From contig NC_061863.1 of assembly GCF_907164915.1 (NCBI RefSeq), positions 40,397,382 to 40,461,381 of the forward strand: DNA of 64,000 bases. Reading direction: 5' to 3'. The notes under the pieces are model-generated. The model was not told the origin of the DNA. It did no database searches and saw only the letters and a program-made list of their open reading frames with translations. The stretch comes from Impatiens glandulifera (Eukaryota; Streptophyta; Magnoliopsida; Ericales; Balsaminaceae). A program made the position numbers and the translations under genes. Position 1 is the stretch's first letter; each line of letters starts with the position of its first letter. Below are positions 22,376 to 33,679 of the stretch, piece after piece.

Positions 22376-24393
22376 ATGCATGGGCTAAATTTTGAGTCAA
22401 CGAAGAAGATGGAAGGGAATAACAAGGAATCAGACCCTTCCTTAGGTTTTCTTACTAAGAAGGACACTGAAGTTAAGCTTCCTCGTCCCACCCATGTGAA
22501 GAATAAGACTCCTGCCGCGATTCAGATCACTGCGGAGCAGATTCTCCGTGAAGCACGAGAAAGGCAAGAGCTTGAAATCCGACAAATCCGCCGCGTCCGA
22601 TTGAACGACAGCGTTTGGATCAAGTACGCTCAATGGGAGGAATCGCAGAAGGATCACATCCCAAAAGGGCGTGCAGAAGACCCGTATAGAAAATTTGTAT
22701 CTTTTGAGAAGCAATACGGTGATAAGGATGGTATAGAGGATGCCATTGTTGCGAAGAAGAGAAGGTTTCAGTACGAGGATGAAGTGAGGAAGAACCCAAT
22801 GAAGTACGACACGTGGTTTGATTACATTAAGTTGGAAGAAAGCGCAGGAAACAAAGATCGAATTCGCGAGGTTTACCAGAGATCTGTCGCCAACGTTCCT
22901 ACAGCTGAAGAGAAGCGATATTGGAAGCGTTATATATATTTGTGGTATGAATGAAACATGAAACTCCATCATATTCCAGTTCATATTTTCTTATCTGTTT
23001 CGTTTTGATTTGATTTCTAAATTTCTAATTCAGGATTAACTATGCTTTATTTGAAGAACTTGATGCACAAGATATCAGCCGGACTAGAGATGTATACAGG
23101 TAAGTTTTACTTTGGGGTTATGTTTAGAATTGTTCTAAATTCTTCTAAGGAAATTTTATTAAGAGTAGCGATAGAGAAAGGGAATTTGGTGAGGGAATGA
23201 CTTAGCATCACCTTCATTGAATGGAAAATGTAAAAGTGGAAGAAAATAGAGAAATTATTTGATTTTTTCAGCGAATAAGATTATGCGAAGTCATTCCCTC
23301 ACCTAATCATTTCTCTTTTATTAATGAAAACAATTTTGCAGGGAATGTCTTAATTTAATTCCACATGCAAAGTTTTCGTTTTCTAAAATTTGGTTAATGG
23401 CTGCTAAGTTTGAAATAAGGCAACTCAACCTGAAAGCTGCCAGACAAATCCTTGGAAACGCGATTGGAAGATGCCCGAAACATAAAGTGAGTAAGCATCC
23501 ATTTGATTTGTATCATTTATAAAACATACTTAGCTTGGTTGATTGATTGCTAAAGTGATTGGGGTGGGATAACCCATGCATTTAGGAGCTTAGAATTTTG
23601 ATATGAATTTGCATTTACCCGGAAACAGATATTCAACAAGTACATCGAGATAGAACTAAACCTTGGAAACATTGATCGATGTCGAAAGCTATATGAAAAG
23701 TATTTGGAATGGTCCCCCGAGAATTGCTACGGTTGGATAAAGTATGCAGAGCTAGAGAAAGACCTAATTGAAACCGAGAGGGCTAGAGCTATCTTTGAGC
23801 TTGCAATTGCTCAACCAGCTCTCCATATGCCTGAAGCTCTATGGAAGGTAAATAATAAATTCCTTTTTCTTTTTTGAAACTTGAAAGTCATATATAGTAT
23901 AATATACTAATTTTTGTGTATCACTTGTATGCAGAAATACATTGACTATGAAATATCACAAGCAGAATTTCAAAGAGCTAGAGAACTGTACGAGAGGCTT
24001 TTGGATAGAACAAAACATGTTAAGGTTTGGATTAGTTATGCTGAATTTGAGGCTTCTGCTGTGGAAAACCTGGACTCAGCCAAATGCCTTGAACGGAGGA
24101 GAGGTAAGCAACAAACAAACAAACAAACCAACCAATGCTGAATTGTGTGTTTTGTTGGTTTATATTTATATATCTTCCCTTGGAATTTTCAGGAATATTT
24201 GAGAGAGCCATAAACCATTTTAGAACCTCAGCCCCGGAACTGAAAGAAGAGAGAGCTATGCTGTTGGAGAAGTGGTTGGTTGTTGAACGCAAATTTGGAG
24301 ATTTGGGCGATGAGAGTTTAGTCCGTTCGAAGATGCCCAAGAAACTAAAGAGGAGACGGCAGATAGGAGCGGAGGATGGTCTCGAAGGGTATG

Positions 24394-24424
<31 letters not shown>

Positions 24425-24606
24425 GCTTGTTCTCGGTAGAAGATATGAGGAATAATATTGGTTTAAAAATGAACAGATACGAAGAATACATTGACTATTT
24501 GTTCCCAGAAGAAACACAAGCACCAACTCTGAAGATTCTTGAAGCTGCGTACAAATGGAAAAAGCAGAAGCAGAAGCAGTCAGCCAACGATGAAGAAGAA
24601 GATTAG
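22376..24606 (+). CDS. CRNKL1/CLF1-like: Crooked-neck-like splicing factor, internally shortened (copy 2)
   Basis: HAT-repeat spliceosome scaffold (Clf1/CRNKL1 family). Seven exons: 22,376-22,944, 23,034-23,099, 23,342-23,486, 23,629-23,847, 23,935-24,103, 24,193-24,388 and 24,477-24,606. They sum to 1494 nt, giving 497 residues in one frame with GT/AG borders. The N-terminus has the family block [20 protein letters not shown] and [16 protein letters not shown] second ATG at 22,409 (MEGNNKESD) fits the usual family start better. Against the roughly 690-residue plant norm, about 25 residues before IRRVR and about 180 residues (several HAT repeats) between QWEESQKD and HIPKGRAED are missing, both in frame. 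The C-terminal half is complete. Differences from other copies include LHMPEALW in place of LDMPEALW and an extra KQ near the end. Confidence 0.9.
23173..23316. mobile_element. MITE in CRN intron (copy 2)
   Basis: Same element and intron position as 129-281, with inverted ends AGAGAAAGGGAATTTGGTGA and AGAGAAATGATTAGGTGAGG (other strand), slightly shorter because of internal deletions. Confidence 0.6.
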
Positions 24607-24896
24607 TTCCCTATTTCTTTCTTTTTTTAATGTTTTGTGATCACCGTGAATCTCTGTATTTGAAGCTAATTGACCATGTTGTACTAAAGGGCAGTTGTTT
24701 CTTTATAAGTGAAAATTCTTTTATCCTCAATTATTTGAAAGTTGCAATAGTTGTATTTAAAACAATCTGTTACCTACTTCAAATCATATATCATTATTTA
24801 GGGAATCCAGCTCAGTTGTGTTTGAAGATAATTATTTATTTAAGTTGTATTTATTTGAGATAGAAGTGAATATTACATTCATTATTTAAACCTGAC

Positions 24897-25340
24897 CTTA
24901 ACAGAATTGGGAACCAATCCTTTGTATAAAGCACCAATGCCCTCGTATTGAACTAACTGTCTTTCGGAAAGCATCAATCATACCCTTATATTCCAATGGT
25001 GCAACTTTTTCCATTCCATCCCCGCCTGTCACGACTGATGCAGCCCCTTTCCAACCGACCATCTGCATGCAACGGTCTGGCCAACCGTACCAGCAGCTGC
25101 TCCACATGCAAGCTTTGTTGTGACGCTCAACTCAGACTCCTCAACTAGTCCGAATGGTCTAGCTTTGATCAACCAGTCCTTTAGAGATTCATTCATAAAC
25201 CGCAAAGTTGAGGCCCACATAGGGTATAACTCCTATGACGGAAGGGAGCCATCCTTTGTATAAAGCACGTGGACCTTCTTCGCGAAAGACAGTTGATAGA
25301 GCGTGAAAGATTCCTCTATAGTGGCGAGGAGATGATTCTG
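24897..25340 (-). pseudogene. ADNT1-like: ADNT1-like carrier, broken (copy 2)
   Basis: Minus-strand carrier remnant. From 25,340 down: SSPRHYRGIFHALSTVFREE, then GPRALYKGWLPSVIGVIPYV and GLNFAVYE, then a 4-base TGAA duplication (about 25,190) that shifts the frame, ISKG/SLKDWLIKARPFGLVEES, and a small replacement deletion at about 25,066-25,072 that removes the YPLDVIRRR signature present in the other copies. It also carries the shared frameshift near 24,955. It is the only copy that keeps the repeat-2 exon, so it shows the ancestral layout. The last exon (after PNSVK) is missing here too. Confidence 0.85.
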
Positions 25341-26924
25341 TTTATAGGACAGAGAAATAATGGAGCTCAAATCCCAACAAACTTAAAAGAAAAGACATAA
25401 TTAATTACTCCCAATTAATAATTGTTGACATGCACTACTTCATCAAACTTCACAGCTACCTCACAATTAATTTCACAATGTTTAGTAATTTTCGCAACAT
25501 GATATTTTAAAACTTCCATTCTCATCTACTCATTTATAAAGAAATCTCAATTTCTTATAAAGCCTATCAAACCGAAGGAGTGCATAATCAAATTTTCCAT
25601 TGTCAATTATCTATTATATCTTAAGAGACCCTCAAATATAAGAACAATTGAAGGACAATATCATATATTTTATATAGTCATGTTTAAGTTTATATTGTCA
25701 TAGTAGAGTTGTTGTTACCTGATTGTATGCCAACGTCATTAAGTTGCCCTCATTAAGTTGCTCTCCCGCAATTAAACAAGACCTTCTCTAGTCCACTAGA
25801 TGATCCAAACTCTAATGATGAACACTAACAAGTAATGACTAAGTATTGAAGTTAATGCAAGAGTCTATCAAGAATTTATCCATGGGCATCCCACCAAATA
25901 AGCCTGAGTAATTATATAATTTTAATAATTCCATTAAATAAACATAAAACAATGAAATGTGAACCAAATACTTACTCTCATATAAATGGAAAACAAATCC
26001 CTTCATTTTCTTCTTCTATCTCATCTTGATACTTTGTAGCTCTGCACATAGCAAAGAAATGTTTAATTTCATATGAAGAGAAAGTAAAGGCTAAAAGACT
26101 CTTTTTGATGGCTTCTTTGCATAGGGATCACTCTTGAAGTGACTTCAAATAGACTAACAAAACAAAAAAGAAATGAGAGTCTCAATCAAATGAAACAAAC
26201 CAAGGCCCTGTAGTATTGTATTAATTGCTTTAGATACTGCAGGATTCAAATCATCCATATGCAAATTCTTATTTTCATACTCTGCAACTAATTCTTCAAT
26301 TCTCTTTATAGATCTGTCTAGAAAACATAAAATAAAATAACAACACTTTCAATTTAAAAAAGCTTATAAAACCGATATATGACTATGTGAAAGAGAAATG
26401 ACTCACTTTTCACCATCGTTATAAAACCTGTATATTACTAATTCTTCAAACCATCTTATTTGACATTATGTTTAACCTTGAACTCATGAAACCAGAGGAA
26501 AATTATGTAGTTGATGTATTCCAAACAAGAATTTCATACAAATTTATTAGAGGACAGTATACCTATCTTTAAACTTACTTGAGCTTGCAACAAATTATTC
26601 CTTCATCCATTTTCTTATTCTATTTCAACAAATATATAACTCAGTATTGCAATACCTAGTCATCTAATGAAAAACTTTCATTAATAAAGCATGATAAATT
26701 AAAAACAGGTTAAGATCAACAGGTGACCAATAAACTGGAAAACCTAATCAAACTGCAGGTGATGAAGAAGAAAACCTAGAGATCCAGTAAGCAACTTCGA
26801 GGAGACTTCAATCGTATATCTAAAATGATGAGAAACAGGAAACACGCAATTCTTTCATTTCTTCTGTGTCTCAAAATAAGTAACAGATTAAGTTTAATAG
26901 TTTAGAAGAAACAGATACAAATTG
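25341..26924. other. Non-duplicated sequence with candidate minus-strand exon
   Basis: Mostly AT-rich, intron-like. On the minus strand, after an acceptor AG at about 26,320, an open stretch of roughly 50 codons runs to about 26,166 and reads KRIEELVAEYENKNLHMDDL then NPAVSKAINTILQGLG. The composition looks like a real exon but I do not recognise the family. Another short possible exon ends at a GTAAC donor at 25,720. This region may be what originally lay upstream of the carrier or a separate host gene. Confidence 0.35.
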
Positions 26925-26933
26925 CTGCTCACC

Positions 26934-27328
26934 GGGAAATTTGATGAAATGGCCCCCATAACAGGGGAAATTCCAAAAAGGGCCCCCGCCTACTAAAGTT
27001 GGCAAAAAGGGCCCTTTTGCCCTGCGAAATGTCGGAAATACCCCTTCGGCGCCATTTCTTACGCTCAAAGACGCGAATTACCAATCACGCGATTTAATCT
27101 AAATCGCGTGAGTTCATCACCGTGATTTAGATGAAATGCGTGATTCGTAATTCGCGTTTTTAAATGTACGCGATTTACCATGCACGCGATTTAATCTAAA
27201 TCGCGGTGATGAACTCACGCGATTTAGATTAAATCGCGTCCATGGTAAATCGCGTCTTTAGTCGTATATATAATTTTCAGGCCCTAATTTAAAACAAAAC
27301 CTCCCCGATTCTCCCTCCCACTCCGACT
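26934..27328 (+). repeat. MULE left TIR
   Basis: About 395 bp, inverted copy of 38,863-39,256 with three mismatches. Starts GGGAAATTTGATGAAATGGC. The inner half is built of nested palindromes of the form CGCGATTTAATCTAAATCGCG. It ends in a TATA box and a leader (CCCTAATTTAAAACAAAACC). Confidence 0.95.
27265..27273 (+). promoter_or_regulatory. TATA box in left TIR, reads into BRCT-fragment gene
   Basis: TATATATAA followed by CCCTAATTTAAAACAAAACC and a CT-rich leader. The same module stands before the mudrA gene (29,690) and, in the right TIR, before the DUF1985-Ulp1 gene (38,918-38,926). Confidence 0.6.
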
Positions 27329-27479
27329 GCGGCCGACTTTCCATTCCCACATCCATCAAGATCATCGTTCCTCAACATCAGCGTTCCTCAACATCATTGT
27401 TCCTCAACATCATTGTTCCTCAACATCATCGAGATCCTTCCAACATCATCGTTCTTCAACATCATCAGGTCAGTTTAGG

Positions 27480-27990
27480 GCTTAGGGTTTAGACTTAGGT
27501 TTTGATGTATATTTACCGTTTATATTCATGGATATGGATGTATTTAGGGTTAAAGGATTGGTTCTGATGTATATTATGCCGTTTCCTATGTATATCGAAG
27601 TATTTAGGTTTAGGGTTAGGTTTTGATGTATATTTACCGTTTATATTCATGGATATTGGTGTATTTAGGGGTAAAGGTTTGGTTTTGATGTATATTATGC
27701 CGTTTCCTATGTATATCGAAGTATTTGGGTTTAGGGTTAGGTTTCGATGTATATTCTGCCATTTATATGGATGTATTTAGGTTTAGGGTTTGGTTTTGAT
27801 GTATATTATGCTGTTTTTAATGGATATTGATGTATTTAGGTTTAGGGTTAGGTTTTGATGTATATTTTGCCATTTATATTGATAGATATTATAGTATTTA
27901 TGTTTAGGGTTAGGTTTCGATGTATATTCTGCCATTTATATTCATGGATATTGTTGTATTTAGGGTTTAAGGTTTGGTTTTCCTATATAT
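27480..27990. repeat. Imperfect 118-bp tandem repeats in leader intron
   Basis: Follows a CAGGTCAG donor at 27,470. Four to five imperfect units with words TTAGGTTTTGATGTATATT, CCGTTTATATTCATGGATAT and GTATTTAGGTTTAGGGTTAGG. TTTAGGG words are telomere-like but not a telomeric array. A short inverted match lies inside the right TIR (38,610-38,705), showing both ends of the MULE share more than the TIR proper. Confidence 0.7.
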
Positions 27991-28205
27991 ACTGATTGAT
28001 TGTTGATTTTCAATTACATGAATATTGTATGGTTAGCTATTGATGTATATTCTGCTGTTTATAATGATGGATATTGTAGTATTTAGATCAGGAGCTGCCG
28101 TTGTGGTTTTCTCAGTTCGTTCAACAAAATGGTATGTATTAAAATGGTTGTTAATAAAATTGTTTTCTCAGTTCGTTCAACTCTTTTTTTTTTATAATAT
28201 GCAGG

Positions 28206-29159
28206 CAACAAACACTGTTATGACCTTATGTCCCAATCAATTATCACCTGAAAATAATGTATGTTCTATTCTCTCTACTATGTCCATATTAACTAGTTTT
28301 GTATGTAATAACCATTATATTATTGTTTTACACAGTTGTTGATAGTTGAATTTGCTCGCACTTTTGGTGCAAGGGTGTCTCCGAAGTGGAGAGAAGATGT
28401 AACTCATGTTATTGCTTACACTGATCCCAATGGTGCATGCGGCCGAACTCAAAAAGTATTGAAGGCAATTCTGAACGGGAAATGGGTCCTTACTATTGAT
28501 TGTGAGTCTCTGTTAACACGATTATTTTCATACATATGTCTGTTAAATTAGTTTAAAAATTATTTTCATACACATTTGTTTAGGGATAAAATCATCATTG
28601 AAAACCGAAAACTGTGTTGATGAGGAACCTTATTTTCATACACATTTTTTTTTTTTTTTTATGAGGTTAAACATGATAATCATGGAGCCCAAGGTGGTCC
28701 TAGAAAAGGCAGACTTCTGTTGTTGAATAATGTGAGTTTGGTATTATTCCTCCTATCTGTACTTTTTCTTATTTTGCATGATAACTGAAATTATCTTCTT
28801 TGTTGGTTTTTCAGCGTTCGAAACTGTTCGACGGTTACATTTTTATATTTGTAGGGAATTTCAACACACTTTACAAATAGGATCTCATTGAGTTAATAGT
28901 TGCTGGAGGTGGTAGTATTAAAGAATCGGATAATCCAGATTATCCATTTGCTGAGCCAAGGGATGTGAAAACTATAATAGTATACTTCGAGATAGACAGC
29001 AGGTATCAATCAATTGAAAAGGATTTTGATGTTCTCCCCGACAATTGGCTTTTTGAGACAGCGGCTGCTATGTCAAGCATATTGGATGAACATGTTGTTC
29101 CTCATACAAAGTTGCTTCAATCTGTTGCTGCTTGTGATTTGCAGCATTTGCTTACTTAA
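28206..29159 (+). pseudogene. BRCA1/BARD1-like: Captured tandem-BRCT fragment of a BRCA1/BARD1-like gene
   Basis: Exon pieces with GT/AG borders: 28,206-28,258 (LCPNQLSPENN), 28,336-28,501 (FGARVSPKWREDVTHVIAYT, then ACGRTQKVLKAILNGKWVLT), about 28,585-28,731 (WIKSSL, VDEEPYF, then a T-run insertion, then GGPRKGRLLLLNN) and 28,815-29,159 (SKLFDGYIFIFVGNF, a stop, DLIELIVAGGG, ending HTKLLQSVAACDLQHLL). This is the pattern of both C-terminal BRCT repeats of plant BRCA1/BARD1 DNA-repair proteins, which bind phosphopeptides. The ring and remaining parts are absent. An in-frame TAG at 28,878-28,880 and the T-run rule out an intact protein. It lies behind the left TIR promoter, as expected for host-gene capture by a MULE. 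Confidence 0.85.
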
Positions 29160-29470
29160 TTTGGAGTTGTTTAGACTTATTGTTCTTCTTCTATTTATGG
29201 GTTATTTATGATATTTATGATATTTATGATATTTATGGTTTATAACAATACTTAATTTGGATATTTATGATTTATGGTGGTTTATATTACTGAATATTCT
29301 TCTGTTTATGCTTTATTACTTATGTTAACAATATCATAACTTATCCTCATAACTCACGCGTATTGTGTATAATCAAACAACAAGGAACAATGTTGTTATT
29401 CGCCACATAACTCAAACAACAAGGAACAATGTTGTTATTCACGCATATTCGCCACATAACTCAAACAACA
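29160..29470. other. Spacer with short direct repeats
   Basis: TATTTATGA repeats (29,208-29,240) and three copies of CAAACAACAAGGAACAATGTTG with CGCCACATAACT between 29,370 and 29,490. No gene. Confidence 0.6.
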
Positions 29471-29690
29471 AGGAACAAGGAACAATGTTGCTATTCACGT
29501 GTTTCATCTAAAACGCGTGAATAAACTCACGCGTTTTAGATGAAACGCGTGAATGCATTTCACATTAAAACGCGTGAGTTTATTCACGTGTTTTAGATGA
29601 AACACGTGAATGCATTTCACATTAAAACGCGTGAGTTTATTCACGTGTTTTAGATGAAACACGTGAATAACAATTCACGTCTTTCATCGT
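29340..29690. repeat. CACGCG/CACGTG palindrome cluster upstream of mudrA
   Basis: Repeated words ACGCGTTTTAGATGAAACGCGT and CACGTGTTTTAGATGAAACA in alternating orientation, each a hairpin, diverged from the TIR palindromes. They end directly in a third TATA/leader module at 29,690. Probably an internal, diverged TIR copy serving as the mudrA promoter. Confidence 0.75.
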
Positions 29691-29697
29691 ATATATT
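29690..29697 (+). promoter_or_regulatory. TATA box of the mudrA gene
   Basis: TATATATT followed by GCCCTAATTTATAACAAAACC, homologous to the TIR promoter module. It is about 200 bp upstream of the inferred start codon at 29,900. Confidence 0.55.
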
Positions 29698-29899
29698 AAT
29701 TTTGTGCCCTAATTTATAACAAAACCACGAATCCTTAATTTCCCCTTCTCTCTTCTCTCGCTTTCGCCACTCCGACTCGACCCTCCCCTGAAGAACTCGA
29801 CCACGAGCAGCAGCAGCGGACGACTACGACGACACCACGATACCCTGAAGAACTCGACCACGAGCAGCAGCAGCTTACCCACTACTCTTCGTTCTCAAA

Positions 29900-32800
29900 A
29901 TGGGTATGTTTATTTAATATTTAAAATGCTATTCAAATAAAGTAAGGGTAATTTGTGGATGATTGAAATGATTTGATTAAATCTAAATAACCCTTCCTCA
30001 AACGAGGCCTTGATTTGGGTATTAGCTTTGTTTTAGTGCATAGAAAGTCTTATTGAGTTATTGTCTTGGAATTTGTTTATCAGTACGTTGTTTAAGTTCC
30101 ACAGTTCTTATAGTTACAAGACCTTTTTGTTAAAGTTCCACAGTTCTTGAGTTATCTTGTTATTCTAGTATTAAGGTTTAGGGTTTGCATGCTGGTATAG
30201 TGTAGCTGATTTCACTCAATACTATCTTGTTATTCTAGTATTGAGGTAGAGTTTACTGGTATGTTTCGTGGAGATACAATGTTCCAAGAATTAACCACAA
30301 GTTTGCTTCAATGGACCTATTGGATAGGGAGCTCTTATCCCATTAGATTCATTGAAGCAAACTTATGGTAAAAAGTTGCGGCATTGGATTTCCTGAAACT
30401 CTACGAGCAAACTCTCCTCGGTTATGGTAATGTTGTTGAACTGTTTTCAATTCTTGTGATGTTGTTGAACTGTTTTCAATTGCAGCTCAAGTACCTGTAC
30501 TTCTTTACTTTGATGGAGAGTGGAAAACTACGGACGATCTTACTCATTTTTCTGCAAAGTCAAACAGCGGTATGATTGTTCCCCAAAATTCTACTTATGC
30601 CCAATTAGTTGATCAAATTTATTCTGCTACCGATGTTGACAAATCTAGATATGATTTATTGCTTCAAGCCAAGTATAATGCTCCTGGCATGATTGCCAAA
30701 TTTTCTTATATAACTGATATAAAAAAAGATGTGGATGTGGAGTTCTTTTTACATGAAGCAGTTTCAGTCCACAACCGCACTCCATTGTGTGTATCCTTAG
30801 TAGAGAAGTCACTACCAACTCAAGAAAGTGTAGCTGTTCCAGAAATTGATGACCCCGACGTCTTCCCGATGCAGCGTGAGGTTTTCTTTGAAAATGACAT
30901 TGAAGATGAACATTTGCGTCTGAATGTGGGGGATGATGCTGATGATGATTGGGTTCCTATTACCCAACCTAGTAGTTCTGATTGGGTTCCTAGTACCAAT
31001 CCAAATCCAAGCGGTTCTTGGGTTCCTAGTACACAACAAAACAATGTTGTTGTTCGTACTCAACCAAGCTGCAGTGAATGGGTTGCTAGTAGCATACCAA
31101 GTAGTGAAAATCCTTTACATGAGGCAGTAAGTACCGAAATCGGATTGGAAGTCGGTTCTTTGTTTGAGAATAAAAAAGAACTTCAGCTGAGGTTATATAA
31201 ATATGCCATGACTAATCATTTTGAATTCAAAGTGTTGAAGTCAAAAAAAGAACTTTGGGTTGTGAAATGTTTGGATAAGAATTGCAAGTGGAGACTGCGT
31301 GCTGTTAGAGTAAATTCCTCGGAAATGTTTGAGATTCGTAAATTCGTAAAAGATCATACCTGTTCAATTGTGACGAGGCAAGAGAATCAAAGGCCAGCAC
31401 CAGCATGGGTGTTTGGGGAATGCATGAAGAGCAAGTACATGGACCATCACCATGACCACATGCCCAAGAAAATAATGGAAGACATACAGACTACTTATGG
31501 AATAAAGTTGTCTTATAATAAGGCTTGGCGGTCTAGAGAAAAGGCCCTAATGGCGGTGCGAGGAACTGTAGAAGATTCTTACGGTAAATTGCCATCATAC
31601 CTGTACATGTTGGAGAAGAACAATCCGGGTACCATAACAGACATCCAGACGGATGAGCACGGTCATTTCAGGTATATGTTCATGTCCTTAGGCTGCTCAA
31701 TTAGGGGTTTCAAAAACTGTTGTCGTCCAGTATTGTGCGTCGATGCCAGTTTTCTTAAGCACAAGGTTGGAGGTCAGCTATTGGTGGCGATAACATTAGA
31801 TGTGAATGAACAACTTTATCCTGTTGCATTCGGCGTTGTTGATTCTGAAAATAACAACTCCTGGACTTATTTCATGCAAAAACTTAGAGATGCAATTGGA
31901 TTGGTTGATGATCTCGTGTTTGTATCTGATAGACACCCAAGCATCGCCAATGCCTTGTGTGCTGTTTTTCCAGAAGCTGACCACGGTGCGTGCACATATC
32001 ACATCAAGATGAATATTATGGCCAAATTCAAAACCGATCACTGCCACGCCGAGTTTGGTTTGGCTTCTCAAGCATACACAATCTTGAAGTTTAATCAGCA
32101 TTTTGACAAGATCAATGCTAAGGACCCTCGTATTGCTATGTATTTGGCAGATATTGGGTTTGAGAGATGGAGTCGTGCATTTTTTCCGGGTAAACGATAC
32201 AATCAAATGACAAGCAATTACGCCGAGAGCTTCAATAGTCAAAGTAGGGAAGCTAGAAAGTATCCCATATCAATCTTAGCTGATTATTTAAGATTCACAT
32301 TACAAGATTGGTTTAACAGTCGAAGAGAAAAAGCTTCCAATCACAATGAACGTTTATCTTTTTATTATGAAAAGTTCTTACGTGATCAAGCTGAGAAGGC
32401 CAGATTATATAACGTTCATCCACTTAACCGTTTCGAGTTTTATGTCCATGACGGTGAATCTGATTATAAAGTTCACTTGAGAGGAATGAGTTGTAGTTGT
32501 AGGGTATTTGATGTATCTGGTCTTCCTTGCACTCATGCCCTGGCTGCTTCCCGTACCCATAGATTGGATGCCTATGAGTTCTGCTCAAGGTTTACTTTAG
32601 ATTATTTGCTATTGAATTTATCTAACTAACTTTATTTCTCACATGTTCAATTGTTATGTTTCAGGTATTACTCAAGTGAAATGTGGGTCAATGCTTATGC
32701 GGAAACAATATATCCAGTTTGTCATGAAGAGTATTGGGATATTCCAGAACATATCAAGCAACGAGTGTGCCTTAAACCACCTGTTAAGGTTAAGAAAGGG

Positions 32801-32983
32801 CGACCTCAAACAAAGCGTAGGTCATCCCAAGGTGAAATTCGTAAGGTGCCGAGAAGATGTAGCTCATGTGGTGGTCAGGGTCACAACAGGGCAACATGCA
32901 AATCAGTAATGCCTGCACCCTCTACTGCAAGAGCTGCAAGAGCATCATCATCTCAGCCGCCATCATCTCAGCCACAAACATGA
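29900..32983 (+). CDS. mudrA-like: MULE transposase (mudrA-like), three exons, 808 residues
   Basis: Catalyses cut-and-paste transposition of the MULE. Inferred exons: 29,900-29,903 (ATGG only), 30,486-32,589 and 32,665-32,983; they total 2427 nt, a whole number of codons. The tiny first exon joins to give MAQVPVLLYFDGEW, the usual MULE N-terminus. Domains: PB1-like N-terminus (about 1-100), acidic repeats with WVPST (about 140-195), Mutator DNA-binding domain (about 220-290, KCLDKNCKWRLRA), MULE transposase core with D in LCVDASFL (about 420), D in VSDRHPS (about 483), CTYH, and a candidate E in YAESFN (about 580), SWIM zinc finger CSC..CTH (about 671-685), and a CCHC knuckle CSSCGGQGHNRATC (about 767-780). 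No stop or shift seen. If the ATGG exon is wrong, the protein could start at 30,572. Confidence 0.88.
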
Positions 32984-33124
32984 ATATTGTCTGTGCAATT
33001 TTGAATATTGTATACTGATCATTGTTTTTGGTTTTCGAATATTGTATGTTGATTGATTGTTGTTGGTTTTCGAATATTGTATGCTGATTGACAGTTGTAT
33101 ACAGATATTTCCATACAGGTTGGC

Positions 33125-33560
33125 CATACAGTGAGTGACTCACGCATTTATATTGCACAATGCTAATTCACGTGTATTGTAATATAATTCACGTGTATTG
33201 TAATATAATTCACGTGTATTGTAATATTACAATACGCGTGAGTCATATTGTAATACACGTGAGTTATGAATCACGCGTATTACAATACACGTGAATTATA
33301 TTACAACCACGTGAATTATATTGGGATATTCCAGAACATAATACACGTAATACACGTGAGTTATGAATCACGCGTATTACAATACACGTGAATTATATTA
33401 CAACCCAACCACGTGAATTATATTGGGATATTCCAGAACATAATACACGTTATACACGTGTTTACATAATTCACGTGAATTATATTACAATACACGTGAA
33501 TTTCATGATACCTATTACAACCACGTGAATTTCATGATACCTATTACAATACACGTGAAA
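33125..33560. repeat. CACGTG/TTGTAATA palindrome cluster between the two gene blocks
   Basis: Repeated AATTCACGTGTATTGTAATA and its inverse TATTACAATACACGTGAATT, with an internal direct duplication around AATTATATTGGGATATTCCA (33,312 and 33,417). It lies between the convergent ends of mudrA and the Ulp1 gene. Confidence 0.8.
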
Positions 33561-33566
33561 TAATCC

Positions 33567-33672
33567 AGTGTTTACAAAACAATATACAACAATAATTCAG
33601 TGTTTACAAAACATGTTACAACAATAATTCAGTGTTTACAAAACAATATACAACAATAATTCAGTGTGTACA
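33567..33672. repeat. 36-bp tandem repeat, about 3 units
   Basis: CAGTGTTTACAAAACAATAT followed by ACAACAATAATT, repeated three times and a partial fourth, ending at the stop of the Ulp1 gene; likely part of its 3' untranslated region. Confidence 0.8.
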
Positions 33673-33679
33673 AACAACT

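Noticed and set aside
22442..22984. 180-codon minus-strand ORF opposite CRN exon 1 (also at 60,166-60,708)
   Set aside because: It is the antisense shadow of a well-supported exon and resembles no protein.
27480..27990. Interstitial telomeric repeat (TTTAGGG)
   Set aside because: TTTAGGG occurs once or twice per 118-bp imperfect unit and not in tandem.
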